Assembly (NCBI GenBank): GCA_964451365.1
Contig: CAYVIB010000029.1
Location: forward strand, 11,977 to 75,976
Origin: CAYVIB01 sp964451365
Lineage (GTDB): Bacteria; Pseudomonadota; Gammaproteobacteria; Pseudomonadales; Cellvibrionaceae
DNA length: 64,000 nucleotides
Direction of reading: 5' to 3'
Each line of letters opens with the position of its first letter. The first letter of the stretch is position 1. Made by a program: the position numbers and the translations under genes. Below, in pieces: positions 17,252 through 25,700 of this stretch. The notes below the pieces were generated by a model that had not been told where the DNA came from, ran no database searches, and saw only the letters and a program-made list of their open reading frames with translations.

Positions 17252-18772
17252 ATGACAAATACCAACTCAGCAGGAAAATCCGGCTCGCATCACGCCACGC
17301 TGGCCATTGACATTGGCACTCACTCCGTACGGGCCGCCGCTGTTGATGCCCGCGGCGATATACTTTATATCGCCACACGCGGTGTTACCTTAAATAAAGA
17401 CCCCGAGACACAATTTATAGAGCAGGACGGGTCTGACATCGTCGCCAAGGCTCAACAGGTGATCGCTGACGTGGCGGGACATCCGTTTGAATTTACATCG
17501 GCGGGGCTCGCCATTCAACGATCCACGGTGATTGCCTGGGATGCGGAGACGGGAAATCCCATGTATCCGGCTATCAGCTGGCAGGACACGCGAGCCAGGG
17601 ATTTTGTGTCGAACCTGTTGCCTCACATCGAACAGATTCGAGATAAAAGCGGTTTGGTTTTATCGCCTCACTATGGCGCCAGCAAAATACGCTGGTTGAA
17701 GAGAAAGTTTGAGCAGCGCGCTGAGGGACAGCGGATTTTAATTGCTCCACTGGTCAGTTTTGTCCTGTTTCACTTGCTGGATGGAAGCCCGTACCTCTGC
17801 GATGAAAGCAATGCGGCGCGTACACAATTGTGGGATTTAAATGAGCGGGGTTGGAGCGAGACATTATGTCGCTTTTTCGAGGTGAATAATGAGGTGCTAC
17901 CACGGGTAGTACCTGTTATCGGGGAATACGGAACAATTCGCCACACTCACATTCCCCTTGTCGCGGTTTGTGGTGACCAGAATGCCGCCTACTATGCTCA
18001 GCGGCAAAAAATTACAAAACAGCGAGGTAAAATATCAGGCTCGGCGGTTGTGAATCTTGGAACCGGCGCTTTCGTATTGACCGAGGTAGGTGCCGAAGCC
18101 AGAACCGGTAACTTATTGAAAAGCCTTGCCTACAGTACAGGGGATGAATGTCATTACCTGCTCGAAGCGACAATCAACGGTGCGGGTAGCGCACTGGAGT
18201 GGGCGTTCGACCGCTGGCAAAACGAGAAGACAGCGGCAGGCATTACCGCCAATACCGGGCGGAATGATTTCTTTAACCGACTGGGGCGGTGGTGGGAGAT
18301 GCATCGGGATCCACCGGTATTTATCAACGCCATCGGTGGCGTGGGCTCTCCGTTCTGGTATTCGCGTCTGCAGCCTTCGTTTCTAAATAACGATGACGAT
18401 ACGACCGACTGGGAGGCAAAAACCGTCGCCATCCTGGAAAGTATTTTGTTTTTGCTGGTCATAAACCTGGAGGTTTTTAAATCTTTGGGGAATACTCTTG
18501 AGTCACTTTACTGCAGCGGGGGATTGTCCAAAACAGACAGCTTCTGCCAAAACCTGGCAAATCTGAGTGGAATGGAAGTTGTACGTGTTGAGCAGGCGGA
18601 AGCCACCGTGGCAGGCGTTGCCATTTTGGCCCGAAGTGGCGAAGATGATCACTGCAATGTTAGCGGGGGGACTTGCGATATATTCCTTCCCTCGAGCGAG
18701 AGCAGCGGCATGTCCGGCTTTTACAAGCGTTACCTGAGATTCAGGAATTTTATGGAGGCGGTAACAGAATGA
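17252..18772 (+). CDS. FGGY-family carbohydrate kinase (glycerol kinase-like)
   Basis: This ATP-dependent sugar or polyol kinase has 506 residues. The N-terminal phosphate-binding strand is LAIDIGTHSVRAAAVD. The catalytic-domain motif VAVCGDQNAAYYAQ places the base Asp as in glycerol kinase (GDQ). INGAGSALEWAFD and the C-terminal adenosine motif CSGGLSKTDSFCQNLANLSG followed by EATVAGVAIL complete the family pattern. The substrate is not fixed by sequence. The next two genes, glycerophosphodiesterase and a glycerol-3-phosphate dehydrogenase-like protein, overlap in series by 4 nt and argue for glycerol or a close polyol. The start codon follows directly after a terminator hairpin. Confidence 0.88.
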   Translation: MTNTNSAGKSGSHHATLAIDIGTHSVRAAAVDARGDILYIATRGVTLNKDPETQFIEQDGSDIVAKAQQVIADVAGHPFEFTSAGLAIQRSTVIAWDAETGNPMYPAISWQDTRARDFVSNLLPHIEQIRDKSGLVLSPHYGASKIRWLKRKFEQRAEGQRILIAPLVSFVLFHLLDGSPYLCDESNAARTQLWDLNERGWSETLCRFFEVNNEVLPRVVPVIGEYGTIRHTHIPLVAVCGDQNAAYYAQRQKITKQRGKISGSAVVNLGTGAFVLTEVGAEARTGNLLKSLAYSTGDECHYLLEATINGAGSALEWAFDRWQNEKTAAGITANTGRNDFFNRLGRWWEMHRDPPVFINAIGGVGSPFWYSRLQPSFLNNDDDTTDWEAKTVAILESILFLLVINLEVFKSLGNTLESLYCSGGLSKTDSFCQNLANLSGMEVVRVEQAEATVAGVAILARSGEDDHCNVSGGTCDIFLPSSESSGMSGFYKRYLRFRNFMEAVTE

Positions 18773-19494
18773 GCGGATACAAATTGATTGGCCACAGGGG
18801 ATTTCCACAAAAGTATCCGGAAAATACACTGCCGGGATTGCAGGCCGCGCTTGAACTTGGCGCGGACGGGGTGGAGTTTGACGTGCACCTGAGCAGGGAC
18901 GGTGTGCCGGTAATATTTCACGACGACACGTTCGATCGCACCGCCAATATGGCCGGCTCGGTGCGCGATACCGATGCGGCGGAGATTGCCGAATTGAGCG
19001 TGCATGAGCAGGCCCGGTTCGGAGACAAGTTTTATCCCACTTTTGCCTCGACTTTGCATTCAGCTTCCATGGCGTTGAAAATTCACGACGCGCTGTTTTT
19101 TATCGAGCTGAAAAGAAAAACCCTGAAGACCTTCACTAGCGAAGTTTTTTTACAATCGGTGCTGACGGCATCGGAAAGCCTGGGGGATAAACGGGTTCTT
19201 ATTTCATTTGACTGGGATATTCTGAATCTGGCGAAAACGGAGTGTTCACTGCCCATCGGCTGGGTGATAGAGAAATACGACAGGAAAACGCTGAAAAAAC
19301 TCGAGAAGTTATCCCCGGACTATGCCATTTCCAACTATAAAAGGCTGCCGTATGACTCGCCCCTTTGGGAGGGAAGCTGGCAGTGGTTTGTATATGATAT
19401 CGTGGACCCGGTGGTGGCCCGGTTCTGGATCGAAAGGGGCGTTACGTGTATTGAATCCTGGGATGTTGAGACGCTCCTTGAAGCAGTAATATGA
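18769..19494 (+). CDS. Glycerophosphodiester phosphodiesterase (cytoplasmic type)
   Basis: The predicted reaction splits glycerophosphodiesters into glycerol-3-phosphate and an alcohol. The start LIGHRGFPQKYPENTLPG gives the catalytic HRG and metal-binding ENT; GVEFDVHLSRDGVPVIFHDD gives the E-x-D and His. The chosen ATG at 18769 overlaps the kinase stop by 4 nt and yields 241 residues without a signal peptide, as in UgpQ-like enzymes. The extended frame upstream lies inside the kinase gene. The product glycerol-3-phosphate would feed the dehydrogenase-like protein encoded next. Confidence 0.93.
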   Translation: MSGYKLIGHRGFPQKYPENTLPGLQAALELGADGVEFDVHLSRDGVPVIFHDDTFDRTANMAGSVRDTDAAEIAELSVHEQARFGDKFYPTFASTLHSASMALKIHDALFFIELKRKTLKTFTSEVFLQSVLTASESLGDKRVLISFDWDILNLAKTECSLPIGWVIEKYDRKTLKKLEKLSPDYAISNYKRLPYDSPLWEGSWQWFVYDIVDPVVARFWIERGVTCIESWDVETLLEAVI

Positions 19495-20669
19495 CGAAAC
19501 CTGATTTTGATGTTGCCGTGATCGGTGCCGGCATCCAGGGCGCGGGTATCGCACAGGCGGCCGCGGCGCAGGGCTGGTCCGTGGTGGTTCTGGAACAGTA
19601 TGGCGAACCGGCGTTGGGCACCTCCAGCAAAAGCTCCAAACTGATTCACGGTGGTTTGCGTTATCTGGAAACGTTTCAGTTCAGTCTGGTACGTGAATGT
19701 CTGCGGGAAAAATCCCTGCTAAAAACCGTGGCGCCGTCGCTGGTAAAAAAAAGCCGCTTTGTTGTTCCCGTTTACCGGGGCAATCGCCGGCCGCCGTTAA
19801 TGATACAGGTCGGGCTGTGGCTTTATCGACTGCTGGCTGGCTTTTCCCACGACTCCGAAATAAAGCGTTACCCGAAAAGCGAGTGGGATGAGCACCAACA
19901 TCTTAAAAAAGACGGGCTTCGGGCCATCTTTGAATATTCCGACGCGCAAACCGATGACCGTCTGTTGACCCAGGCAGTGCTTCGTTCCGCCGGATCGCTG
20001 GGAGCAGAAGTGCTGTTCCATTTTGAAGTGGATGTAATTGAAAAGGTGAAAAAGGGGTTCGAGATACGATCCAAACAGGGCAGGAAGGTATCAGCGGGCG
20101 TTGTGGTTAACGCAGCCGGTCCGTGGATTAACACCGTTGCCCGTCGAATTATGCCGGTTCCCGACAAGTCCGTGCCAATGTTTGAAGTTGACCTGGTACA
20201 GGGCACGCATCTTGTTATCAATAAGCCCGCGCGACCCTGCTGTTATTACTTCGAGGCACCCGAGGATGGACGGGCCGTGTTTGTGCTTCCCTGGAAGGAA
20301 AATACACTGGTGGGGACCACGGAAGTGCTTTTTACCGGAGACCCGGCTGCCTGTCAGCCCACGACGGAAGAGATTGACTACCTGTTAAACACTTACAGCT
20401 ATTATTTTCCACAAGAGAAAGTAACACGGAATAATATCATCGACAGCTTTGCCGGTTTGCGGGTGTTGCCGCGAAGCAAAAAGAATCCCAACAAGCGTTC
20501 CCGCGATACGATAATTTGCGAAGCCGATAGTTTTTCCGGCTATGTCGCTGTTTATGGAGGAAAATTGACGGCTTACCGGGCGACGGCCGACAAGGTGGTC
20601 GGGAAGTTAAAACGGCATCTCCCGGATAATGAAATCAGGGCCGATACCCGCAAACTCTTGCTTGAATAG
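19491..20669 (+). CDS. FAD-dependent glycerol-3-phosphate dehydrogenase-like protein, short form
   Basis: The FAD-binding motif VIGAGIQGAGIAQAAAAQGW is at residues 9-28, and the GlpD-like segment GTSSKSSKLIHGGLRYLE follows near residues 44-61. AGPWINTVARR, GTHLVI and the end block GGKLTAYRATADKVV also match GlpD. At 392 residues it lacks most of the C-terminal helical domain found in GlpD of about 500 residues, so it may be a distinct subgroup. It should oxidise glycerol-3-phosphate to dihydroxyacetone phosphate, with quinone or another acceptor. It overlaps the phosphodiesterase gene by 4 nt and ends the operon. Confidence 0.87.
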   Translation: MTKPDFDVAVIGAGIQGAGIAQAAAAQGWSVVVLEQYGEPALGTSSKSSKLIHGGLRYLETFQFSLVRECLREKSLLKTVAPSLVKKSRFVVPVYRGNRRPPLMIQVGLWLYRLLAGFSHDSEIKRYPKSEWDEHQHLKKDGLRAIFEYSDAQTDDRLLTQAVLRSAGSLGAEVLFHFEVDVIEKVKKGFEIRSKQGRKVSAGVVVNAAGPWINTVARRIMPVPDKSVPMFEVDLVQGTHLVINKPARPCCYYFEAPEDGRAVFVLPWKENTLVGTTEVLFTGDPAACQPTTEEIDYLLNTYSYYFPQEKVTRNNIIDSFAGLRVLPRSKKNPNKRSRDTIICEADSFSGYVAVYGGKLTAYRATADKVVGKLKRHLPDNEIRADTRKLLLE

Positions 20670-20833
20670 AATAAAACCAGCGCTTCCAGCGGCGATTTCT
20701 GGCGAATATGTGAAATAGAAAACAAACCTGACACAAGAAGGTGGAGGTAACCGCAGTTTGGACGCTAGGATAGTAAGGGCGTGAGCATTTTTAAACAATA
20801 CAAATAAATTTCTTTCCCGGAGTGCAATCCCAA

Positions 20834-21601
20834 GTGTACCGCTACCTGTCACGTTTGATCTTTACGCTGATCATCGCCAGTCTCTGTCACGGCAGCTACG
20901 GCGACGAGGACGGCACGCCGGTCATGCGCCTCGAAGTTATCGACCCTTATGTTGAAATGCATACCGGGCCCGGTCGCGGCTATCCAATTTTTTATGTGAT
21001 CGAGCAGGGGGAACAGGTGGAAGTGCTGACCCGGCGACCGGACTGGTACGAGGTCAGAAGCGCCAACGGCCGCGTGGGCTGGGTAACCACCCGCCAGATT
21101 GCCCGCACCATCCAGTCAACCGGCGAACCCGCGGACTTGCCCACGGTAGGCTTTGGTGATTACCTGAAAGACAGCTGGCGCATCGGGTTCTCCTCGGGCC
21201 AGTTCTCGGAAGGGGAGCTGGAAGGGGCTGATCTTTATCGGGCGACGATAGGTTACCGCGGTTACAGTTGGCTCGGTTTCGAGATGGAGGGGGGCAAGAT
21301 CTTCGGTTCCGATGTGAAAGGCCAGTACTATAACTTCAATCTTTCGCTCGAACCTTTTTCCCGCTGGCGGGTGTCGCCGGCATTGGTAGTGGGAACCGGA
21401 ATAATGGATATCCAGGAGCAGCCCAAACTCGTCCCCCTGCAAGTGGATGACTCCAAGTTCGATAACTACGCCCTACGACTGAACTACTACGCGGGCCGGA
21501 ATTTTGTGATCAACGGTGAGTACCGTTGGTATGATGTGAAAGCGACAAATAAAACGGTGAGACTGGAAGGATGGCAAATAGGCTTCAACACGTTCTTTTA
21601 A
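20834..21601 (+). CDS. SH3b-domain protein with C-terminal beta-barrel-like region
   Basis: An N-terminal signal peptide is followed by a bacterial SH3 domain (DPYVEMHTGPGRGYPIFYVIEQG through WYEVRSANGRVGWVTTRQI). The remaining 150 residues alternate aromatic and polar residues and end with Phe-Phe (GFNTFF), as in outer-membrane beta-barrels. Two GTG starts are possible. The GGAG at 20819-20822 overlaps the first (20822), so I prefer the second at 20834, 11 nt away. The end overlaps the next barrel gene by 31 nt. Binding to peptidoglycan through the SH3 part is a reasonable inference. It opens the Agl/Glt-like region. Confidence 0.8.
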   Translation: MYRYLSRLIFTLIIASLCHGSYGDEDGTPVMRLEVIDPYVEMHTGPGRGYPIFYVIEQGEQVEVLTRRPDWYEVRSANGRVGWVTTRQIARTIQSTGEPADLPTVGFGDYLKDSWRIGFSSGQFSEGELEGADLYRATIGYRGYSWLGFEMEGGKIFGSDVKGQYYNFNLSLEPFSRWRVSPALVVGTGIMDIQEQPKLVPLQVDDSKFDNYALRLNYYAGRNFVINGEYRWYDVKATNKTVRLEGWQIGFNTFF

Positions 21602-22209
21602 ACGGCTTTGCCGGTTTGGTTTGCGTCGCCCTGAATGTCAATCCGGCGTTGGCGCAGGATGACCCGAATGATACCAAAGTCACTTTCGTCGACCAGGTAA
21701 TGGCTTCCGACCTGGATACGGAATATTTCGATATCGGTATTTTCACGGGAATTATCAATATCGAGGATTTCAACAGCGAGCTGCTTTATGGCATCAGCGC
21801 AACGTTCCGCGCGTCCGAGGACTTTTTCCTGCAACTGAATTATCTCCAGGCCGATTCCAATCTTTCGTCCTACGAGCAAAGCCAGGGACAGCTTTTCAGC
21901 GGCGATGACCGCATATTCAAGCATTACGATTTTCTTTTGGGGTACAACATCTTTCAGGGCGAGTTTTTCTCGTCCGGCAACCGGTCCAACCTGTCCGCGT
22001 TGTACGTGGTGGGCGGTGTTGGCGATACCGAATTCGGGGGAGAGGGTAACTTCAGCTATACGCTTGGTGTCGGTTATCAGGTGGCGTTAAAGCGGCGGTA
22101 TATCGTACGCGCGGATATGCGGGATTATTTTTATGAGTCCAACCTGCTGCTTGAAGGTAAGGATACCCATAATATCCAGTTTTCCATTGGCCTGAGTTAT
22201 CTTTTTTAG
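21571..22209 (+). CDS. Outer-membrane beta-barrel protein (TIGR04565-like)
   Basis: The 212-residue product has a signal peptide ending NPALA and eight or so predicted amphipathic strands with a C-terminal Phe (IGLSYLF). It resembles the outer-membrane barrel family found in Myxococcus gliding loci and in marine gammaproteobacteria. It is clearly paralogous to the convergent gene at 22246-22911; both share a Tyr/Phe-Glu-Leu-Gly...I-x-x-VEDFN block and the order of the later strands. It overlaps the SH3b gene by 31 nt. A role as the outer-membrane part of an envelope machine is inferred. Confidence 0.82.
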   Translation: MANRLQHVLLNGFAGLVCVALNVNPALAQDDPNDTKVTFVDQVMASDLDTEYFDIGIFTGIINIEDFNSELLYGISATFRASEDFFLQLNYLQADSNLSSYEQSQGQLFSGDDRIFKHYDFLLGYNIFQGEFFSSGNRSNLSALYVVGGVGDTEFGGEGNFSYTLGVGYQVALKRRYIVRADMRDYFYESNLLLEGKDTHNIQFSIGLSYLF

Positions 22210-22245
22210 CCTCCTGTCTCGCTTACCCGCGAAGAGCTTACCTGA

Positions 22246-22911
22246 TCAAAACAACGCATTGAAGCCGACGGCAAACTCCAGATTGTTCGTTCTCTTACTG
22301 TCGTTAAGAAAATTTCTTTCCACATGGTGATTCTTGAAATCCAGGTTCACCGTAAGCCAATCCGTTAATACCGTTCGATAGCTCGCGCCGAACACCAGGC
22401 TTACATTGTCTTCCCCTGCGAACTGGACGGAGCCGACGCCCGCCAGGGCATAAATTCCCGAATTATATTTGGCGCGTTTACGGAGGAAGGAGCGGCCTTC
22501 CAGCAGGCGGTATCCTCCGATAAAGCTGAACGTCTCAAAATCGTAGTCCCCGCTGGCCAGGAAGTTTCCGCCGCTGATTTCCTCGAAGCTCGCGCGGGAG
22601 ACTTCCGAAACACCGTAATTGGCCATCACCAGCCAGTCGGGCGCCACATGATATGCGAATGAGAGGCCGACCACGGGATTGGTATTGAAGTCCTCAACCG
22701 CCAGAAAACCGATGTAGCCGCCCAGCTCGAAGCGCTCCGTGTCAATGGCGGCCGGCTGGGCGGTGGTGACGGTTTTATCCGGTTCGATGATTCTGACGGA
22801 AGTGTCCGCGTCCGCCTCTGTATTATTGATATCCCCAATCCGCTGGGCGGACGCCTGAAGACTAAAAACTGCACAGCCCAGTAAAAGTGAACACGTTAAC
22901 CATTGTTTCAT
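22246..22911 (-). CDS. Outer-membrane beta-barrel protein, paralogue of the convergent neighbour
   Basis: The 221-residue protein has a signal peptide (CSLLLGCAVFSLQASAQ), a short disordered segment and a barrel beginning ERFELGGYIGFLAVEDFNTNP, ending GFNALF. The barrel aligns by eye with the protein at 21571-22209 over almost its whole length, so it probably arose by duplication followed by inversion. It is transcribed toward that gene, with 36 nt between the stops. Its promoter region is shared with the start of the TPR/ExbD operon to the right. Confidence 0.82.
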   Translation of the reverse strand: MKQWLTCSLLLGCAVFSLQASAQRIGDINNTEADADTSVRIIEPDKTVTTAQPAAIDTERFELGGYIGFLAVEDFNTNPVVGLSFAYHVAPDWLVMANYGVSEVSRASFEEISGGNFLASGDYDFETFSFIGGYRLLEGRSFLRKRAKYNSGIYALAGVGSVQFAGEDNVSLVFGASYRTVLTDWLTVNLDFKNHHVERNFLNDSKRTNNLEFAVGFNALF

Positions 22912-23326
22912 CTGAAAATGTCCAAAAAAGTTCGCCCACGATAAAAAAGCAAGTGTGACTGAAAACAGGTTATCTTTCCTCAGCGACGGTAGGTGTCTAT
23001 CGCCATATCGTTATCCAGTTCTCAGAATACCGCTGTTATCCGACGCATGATTATTGAAATAACGACTATAGTGATTGTTAGATTTCCGGCGATGAATGAA
23101 ATCGATCCGAAAAACCCATTTAACTGGTTAACAGTTTAGGATTTTTTTTAATCCGGCGCGGAACAAAGCCGCGTAACCCCGAGTGCTAGCCACCAAAAAT
23201 CTAAAATATTGTGACCCAGTTTCTAAATTTAAGAGCTTTCTGCCACTATAGTTCAGATGTTACGTATTATTTTTCATCTTTGGCGTGAAACACCGCCGGT
23301 TTTCTTGGACAAAGGTAGCAAGATGT
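22912..23326. other. Divergent regulatory region before the TPR/ExbD operon
   Basis: This 415-bp AT-rich stretch separates the minus-strand barrel gene and the plus-strand operon. The sequence ACTATAG occurs twice (near 23066 and 23245). No gene-like ORF or clear operator was seen. Confidence 0.4.
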
Positions 23327-23941
23327 ATGCGGATAGCTGTTGAGATGGCGATAAAAAAATTGACGCTGTTCACACTTTTGATGTTAAGTCTTTCCGCTTT
23401 TTCCCAGCAGGGGGAAAAAGAAGATTGGGCCGAGGGTGAGGACATCGAATTTTCCACTGAATCGGCCGATGCAATGAGCCGCGACGCGTTGACGGAAGTC
23501 AGAAAAATATCCGCGAATATTCAATCACTTAAAAAAGATGTCATCGAGCTGAACAAGGACCTGAAATTGATGGAGGAAACCCTGTTGTTTCCTTCGAGTA
23601 CGCGCTTTTCCGTTTTTGTTACGGTTAATTCCGGCCAGTTTTTTACCCTTGAAAGTGTCAAGTTCAAGCTCGACGGTGAATTTGTCGCTACCCACATCTA
23701 CTCGGACAGGCAGCGCGAGGCCTTGCTGCACGGCGGTGTACAAAAGCTCTATATGACCAATTTGAATGGAGGTAAGCATACCGCCACGGCCTTTTTTACC
23801 GGTGTCGGGCCCGGTGGGCGGGAATATAAAAGGGCGGCAAACCTGGACTTCGAAAAAAAAACCGGCAGCCAGTATCTCGAATTGGTGGTAACAGACGACG
23901 AGACCACGCAGGAACCGGTATTTGAATTCAGACAGTGGTAA
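23327..23941 (+). CDS. Exported coiled-coil protein of the Agl/Glt-like cluster
   Basis: I do not recognise the family. The signal peptide (KKLTLFTLLMLSLSAFSQQ) is followed by an acidic segment. A coiled coil spans about residues 55-90 (SRDALTEVRKISANIQSLKK onward), and a beta-rich C-terminal domain follows (FSVFVTVNSGQFFTLESVKF ... YLELVVTDDE). Start choice is uncertain. ATG at 23327 has AAAGG 11 nt upstream, and ATG at 23345 would give a tidier signal peptide. It is the first gene of a run continuing without clear breaks to 29633, so a periplasmic role with the TPR proteins is inferred. Confidence 0.75.
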   Translation: MRIAVEMAIKKLTLFTLLMLSLSAFSQQGEKEDWAEGEDIEFSTESADAMSRDALTEVRKISANIQSLKKDVIELNKDLKLMEETLLFPSSTRFSVFVTVNSGQFFTLESVKFKLDGEFVATHIYSDRQREALLHGGVQKLYMTNLNGGKHTATAFFTGVGPGGREYKRAANLDFEKKTGSQYLELVVTDDETTQEPVFEFRQW

Positions 23942-23948
23942 TCAAACC

Positions 23949-25700
23949 GTGGCGGATGTAATAACAAGAATAAGGCGTTTGCTCCCGCGACTTGGTCGCG
24001 CCGCGTTCTTATTGTCGGTCGCCGGTGCGGCCAGCGCGGTCCCGATTGAGCCGCATGTCAAGTCGCGTTCGGAGCTCGAGTTTGGCACGGTCCTTTTCGA
24101 CTACCATCAGCAGGACTATTTTTCCGCGCTGATCGAATACGAATACAACAACTCGCAAAACAACAAAGAGGCGATCCAACCCTCTGGCAGGCTGTTAAAC
24201 GGCGGAATGATGCTCTCCTACGGCATGGGCCGCGAGCCGGAGAAAATCTTTAATCAGCTGTTGCGGGAAAACACTCCGGAAGAGGTCAGAAATCGCGCCT
24301 GGTACTACCTGGCCAAGTTGTATTACAACAAATCCAACCCCGAAAAAGCCTACGAAACGCTGGAGCGCATCCATGGAGACATCTCGCCCGAGTTGCATTT
24401 CGACTACCACTACCTCGCGACCCTGATAAAAAGCGATGGCAGCCACTTGAGCAAGGAACGCCAGGCGATCGACAAAATTCCGGAGGACTTTCCCCAGTAC
24501 CCGTATCTTCTGTTTAATTTTGCCATCTCCCACCTGAGTGTGAACGAGTTGGTGCCGGCAGTGCGGTACCTGGAAAGAGTGGCGCATTTCAATACCAGGG
24601 GTGAAGAGGAGCTGGAGGTGCTGTCGGACCGGGCAAAACATGGTCTTGCTCAGCTGGCGATGCAAACCGGCCATCTCGACCGGTCCTGGGCCTACCTGAG
24701 CGGTGTGCGCACTACCGGCCTATATTCTAATCGCGCATTGCTGTCTTACGCCTGGGCGGCGATCCGGCTGGAAAAGTTTAACGAGGCGATTCCGGCGCTG
24801 GAAATCCTCGATGGCCGGTCGATAGCTATTCCGGAAGTGCAGGAGGCCAAGGTGCTTCTGGCCCATCTGTATGAACAACAGGGTTTTCCCCGCAAAGCGC
24901 TAAAAGGCAATTTACTCGCCGAAAAGGAATTCAATCGCGGGCTGAATATGCTGGACGAAGCCCGCGCGGCGATCGGCAAGCTCGACGTACCCAAGGAGTT
25001 TATTGCCAATCTCGAATCGATCATGGACAAGTCCGACTGGTATGGTTCGAAACCGTCCGTTGATTACATGAAGCTGACGCCGTTCCTGATCGATTTAATG
25101 GCGAGTAACGCCTTTCATGAAACACTGAAGGAACTGGCTGACCTTTATGCCATAGAAAAAAACCTGGAGCACTGGCTGAGGCAGACCCGTGAACACAAAG
25201 TGGTGCTGGAAAATGCCCGGCAACGAAAATTCCAGCAGGAGATGAAAGCGTCGGTAAGTAAGGCCGAGCAGTTAAATCGTTCGCTTAAGGAGCAAAGCGA
25301 AGAGCTGGCATTGTACATCCTGACGTTGAACGAAGAAGACCAGAAGCGGGTATCCATTCTTCTCAAATCCGCGGAAAAAGAACTGGCTCTGCTTGAGAGC
25401 CGGGTGCAGAGCCTGACTTCCCTGGATTCCGCTTATCGGCAGCCGGCGTCATATCAGGCGATGGTGGAAAAAAATCACGAGCGAATCGAACAGCAGCTAA
25501 AAGTGACCAGAAATTATATAAAAAAGCTGGAACCAATTATGCGCAACCTGGTAAAGGATGAACTGAAAAAGCACGATGATCGCATGCGATACTACCTGGC
25601 GCAGTCGCGGTTGGCGAAGGCGCGACTCTATGATTCGACGCTGCTTTCGCTCGAGCGCGCACAGGCGCCGACAGGCGGTTCTGACGGAGCAAAGCAATGA
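23949..25700 (+). CDS. Exported TPR-like protein with C-terminal coiled coil
   Basis: The N terminus includes RLLPRLGRAAFLLSVAGAASA, a signal sequence. Tandem helical repeats resembling TPRs fill about residues 30-380 (for example ARYYLAKLYYNKSNPEKAYETL-type helices). A long charged coiled coil covers roughly 390-570, and the protein ends unstructured. No catalytic motif is visible. I use the GTG at 23949, 7 nt after the preceding stop; a TTG at 23922 and a TTG at 23979 with an AAGG upstream are alternatives. It overlaps the next gene by 4 nt. A structural role in the periplasm, comparable to the TPR proteins of Myxococcus Glt complexes, is inferred. Confidence 0.8.
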   Translation: MADVITRIRRLLPRLGRAAFLLSVAGAASAVPIEPHVKSRSELEFGTVLFDYHQQDYFSALIEYEYNNSQNNKEAIQPSGRLLNGGMMLSYGMGREPEKIFNQLLRENTPEEVRNRAWYYLAKLYYNKSNPEKAYETLERIHGDISPELHFDYHYLATLIKSDGSHLSKERQAIDKIPEDFPQYPYLLFNFAISHLSVNELVPAVRYLERVAHFNTRGEEELEVLSDRAKHGLAQLAMQTGHLDRSWAYLSGVRTTGLYSNRALLSYAWAAIRLEKFNEAIPALEILDGRSIAIPEVQEAKVLLAHLYEQQGFPRKALKGNLLAEKEFNRGLNMLDEARAAIGKLDVPKEFIANLESIMDKSDWYGSKPSVDYMKLTPFLIDLMASNAFHETLKELADLYAIEKNLEHWLRQTREHKVVLENARQRKFQQEMKASVSKAEQLNRSLKEQSEELALYILTLNEEDQKRVSILLKSAEKELALLESRVQSLTSLDSAYRQPASYQAMVEKNHERIEQQLKVTRNYIKKLEPIMRNLVKDELKKHDDRMRYYLAQSRLAKARLYDSTLLSLERAQAPTGGSDGAKQ

